64,000 bases of DNA from Deinococcus hopiensis KR-140 (lineage in GTDB: Bacteria > Deinococcota > Deinococci > Deinococcales > Deinococcaceae): contig NZ_FWWU01000009.1 of the NCBI RefSeq assembly GCF_900176165.1, positions 1,166,001-1,230,000 of the forward strand. The letters run 5' to 3'. The notes below the pieces were generated by a model. The model was not told where the DNA came from. It was given only the letters and a program-made list of their open reading frames with translations, and did no database searches. Positions 62,619 through 64,000 of the stretch are shown here, piece by piece; the first letter of the stretch is position 1, and each line of letters starts with the position of its first letter. The position numbers and the translations under genes were made by a program.

Positions 62619-63472
62619 GCAATATTGAGGTGCGTCCGCGTCAGCTCCAGCGCGTCTTCCCGCGCCGTGCCCAGCACCGGGAGGTGAGGCAGCAGCGCCG
62701 TGACGCCAGCTGCCGACCTCTGCCTGCCCGTCATTGTGAGCGGCACGCCCGTTGCCTCCCAGAGCGCGCGGACCCGTTCGGCAGCGGTGGGGTGGGCAGG
62801 CAGACCGAAGGCGAGCAGGGCCGAGAGAACCGCCTGCCCGCCCGGACGGGTCAGGGGCAGCAGGAGTTTGCCGTGGACATCGTGCCCAACGGCCTGGGGC
62901 AGCAGGTGGGGGGCAAAGCGGCGCACGCTGTCCTCATAGGCGCGCAGGTGGGTGTCGAAACCGACGGTGCAGCGTTCCGGGCTGACCCAGGCGTGGTCCT
63001 CGGCCAGGACCTGGAGCCCGGTCCCCGCGAGCCGCAGGGCCGCCGTGCTCTTGCCCGCGCCGCTCACGCCCGTGATCGCCACCGCCCGTCCAGCGTGGGC
63101 GAGGACCGAGGCGTGGAGCGGTAGCCAGCCGCCCGCCCGGTGCGCCTCCACGAAGGCGAGCGTCCAGGCGGCCTCGGAGGCGTCCGGGGTCACCGTGATG
63201 GTCGCGCCGCGTTCCCGGACCTCCAGATGCAGTTTCTCGCCCAGCCACAGGGCGTCGCCGTCCGCCCAGACGGAGAGGGTCTGATCGGCAACGGCCACCG
63301 GAGTGGGAGAGAGGTGCGGCACGGCGGGAACAGGGCCCTGAGCAATCTGGAGTTCACGCTGGAGGGGTCCACCCGCGCTGTACCCCCAGCGCCCACGCAG
63401 CGCGCCCAGCAGGGCGGCGTCCAGTCCGCTCGCCGTGACCCTCGCGTTCAGGCTGGTCCAATCCCGGGTCAC
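62609..63472 (-). CDS. HPr-kinase-like lasso-peptide kinase
   Basis: This 287-aa protein has the P-loop of the HPrK/P-like kinases found in lasso clusters, where they phosphorylate the C-terminal Ser of the peptide. Walker A GVSGAGKST is at residues 135-143, a conserved His lies in PLHASVLAH (H120), and LAEDHAWV follows at 156-163. The N-terminal 110 residues are less conserved, as in the family. The GTG start at 63472 overlaps the B1 stop (GTGA). The final residues come from repeat R3b, so the C-terminus may have been altered. Confidence 0.82.
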   Translation of the reverse strand: MTRDWTSLNARVTASGLDAALLGALRGRWGYSAGGPLQRELQIAQGPVPAVPHLSPTPVAVADQTLSVWADGDALWLGEKLHLEVRERGATITVTPDASEAAWTLAFVEAHRAGGWLPLHASVLAHAGRAVAITGVSGAGKSTAALRLAGTGLQVLAEDHAWVSPERCTVGFDTHLRAYEDSVRRFAPHLLPQAVGHDVHGKLLLPLTRPGGQAVLSALLAFGLPAHPTAAERVRALWEATGVPLTMTGRQRSAAGVTALLPHLPVLGTAREDALELTRTHLNIASD

Positions 63473-63720
63473 GTCCGGCGCACCACGCCCCGAGCGGCGA
63501 GCTCCGCGAGCAGGGCGCGGGCGTCCGCCTCGGCCTGGGTGATGTCGACCTCGAAGGCGGCGCAGAGGGCCGCCACCACGGCCTCGGGGGTGCCGGGCAG
63601 GGCCAGCCACGCAGCGCGGCCCGTGGCGTTGAGGCTGAACATCAGGCCCTGACCCGCGTGCATCAGGATCAGCTCGTCACCCAGATCGGTGACGAGGACG
63701 TCGGGGTCCGTTTCCCACAT
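63469..63720 (-). CDS. Lasso-peptide B1 (PqqD-like leader-recognition protein)
   Basis: This 83-aa protein has the PqqD/RRE fold that binds the YxxP region of the leader and presents it to B2. It begins MWETDPDVLVTDLGDELILMHAGQGLMFSLNATGRAAWLAL and continues with a helical half (TPEAVVAALCAAFEVDITQAEADARALLAELAARGVV). The NATGRAAW block is a hallmark of the family. ATG 63720 is used because the family begins there. It is co-transcribed and coupled with the kinase, and divergent from the precursor gene. Confidence 0.9.
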   Translation of the reverse strand: MWETDPDVLVTDLGDELILMHAGQGLMFSLNATGRAAWLALPGTPEAVVAALCAAFEVDITQAEADARALLAELAARGVVRRT

Positions 63721-63781
63721 ACCCGGCAGGGTAGCGTGCCGCGCCGGAAAGCGGAACGCGGTGGGCGCGGCAGAAACAGGC

Positions 63782-63803
63782 CTGACAATTTGTCCCCTAT
63801 ACT
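63782..63803 (+). promoter_or_regulatory. -10 and dyad upstream of the lasso precursor
   Basis: TATACT (63798-63803) is a strong -10 with no clear -35. Just upstream, GACAA-T-TTGTC (63784-63794) is a perfect 5-bp dyad around one T, placed where a repressor or activator could act. It lies in the divergent B1-precursor gap, so one site could control both units. Confidence 0.5.
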
Positions 63804-63895
63804 GCGGCGGCCCCAACACCCAGAACGCCCGCACCCGCCGGGGTGTTCTGCATGTCTGCAAGATTGTGCCGGCCCCAAGACCCCGAGGAAATGCC

Positions 63896-64000
63896 ATGAA
63901 ATCTGACGCCCACCCCATTGTTCCCCAGCCTGCCCCCCCCACCCCCCGCTCGCCCTATACCCCCCCGCGTGTGGCGGTCCTGGGGCCCTGGCAGGCCGTG
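63896..64000 (+). CDS. Lasso-peptide precursor, N-terminal leader only
   Basis: ATG 63896, with GAGGAA five bases upstream, opens a 35-codon frame cut by the window edge. The leader is Pro-rich (MKSDAHPIVPQPAPPTP) and then reads Y21-T-P-P24-R-V26-A-V-L-G30-P-W-Q-A-V35. This is the YxxPxLxxxG leader motif of lasso precursors with Val for Leu. In the extended form YxxPxLxxxGxxxxxT the Thr at leader position -2 would be residue 36, the next codon past the edge. The core sequence is not visible. Confidence 0.75.
   Translation, partial: MKSDAHPIVPQPAPPTPRSPYTPPRVAVLGPWQAV

Overview
The window is high-GC bacterial chromosome that I assign to Deinococcus (Deinococcota). The evidence is the 744-aa UvrD, TelA, a secreted-protein remnant of a type I associate with Deinococcus, dispersed short intergenic repeats, and many start codons that lie 6-10 nt behind a TANNNT -10 hexamer, which is the leaderless-mRNA arrangement known from this genus. 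No tRNA, rRNA or CRISPR array was seen.

Layout. 0-7 kb: an SLC13-type transporter, an MFS exporter, a LysM-NlpC/P60 hydrolase, a ribbon-helix-helix protein and murA. 7-16 kb: a decayed IS630 transposase, an erythromycin-esterase-like gene coupled to a phosphoribosyltransferase, an APH-fold kinase, a broken CPT-like kinase, a uridine-kinase-like gene coupled to telA, a BsuPI-domain protein, then gatC-serS. 16-22 kb: a frameshifted nucleotidyltransferase and a five-gene Fe-siderophore uptake operon on the minus strand (ferredoxin-like reductase, permease, binding protein, permease, ATPase) behind one promoter with an operator-like repeat. 22-30 kb: small Deinococcus-type proteins, a DUF2259 protein, a fused ring-cleaving dioxygenase/esterase next to its likely MarR repressor, and an aminotransferase. 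30-34 kb: thrS with an attenuator-like leader, a padR remnant and tyrA. 34-42 kb: the housekeeping cluster rpsB-tsf-pyrH-frr-cdsA-dxr-rseP on the minus strand, without uppS. 42-51 kb: a frameshifted APH(6)-type kinase, uppP, a NUDIX remnant with a G10 tract, a DUF3445 protein, a barnase-like lipoprotein RNase overlapping barstar, tsaD and secA.

51-54.5 kb is an accessory stretch of lower GC with MITE-like elements, a secreted-protein remnant, two small unknown genes and a secreted protein. 54.5-61 kb: a response regulator, a cation diffusion facilitator, uvrD, two MITE-like copies, a NUDIX hydrolase and an RlmI-like methyltransferase.

The last 2.9 kb (61.2-64.0 kb) is the start of a lasso-peptide biosynthetic cluster. 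It holds a fusion of a nucleotidyltransferase with the B2 leader peptidase, an HPr-kinase-like tailoring kinase, a PqqD-like B1 protein and, divergently, the first 35 codons of a precursor whose leader carries the YxxPxLxxxG-type motif. The core peptide and the expected cyclase lie beyond the window edge.

Three dispersed repeat families (called R1, R2, R3 here) recur through the window and often abut truncated genes. R1 and R2 have terminal inverted repeats, and R2 is flanked by TA. At least eight genes are visibly broken: IS630, CPT-like, nucleotidyltransferase, PadR, APH(6), NUDIX, the secreted protein and a 29-30 kb remnant.
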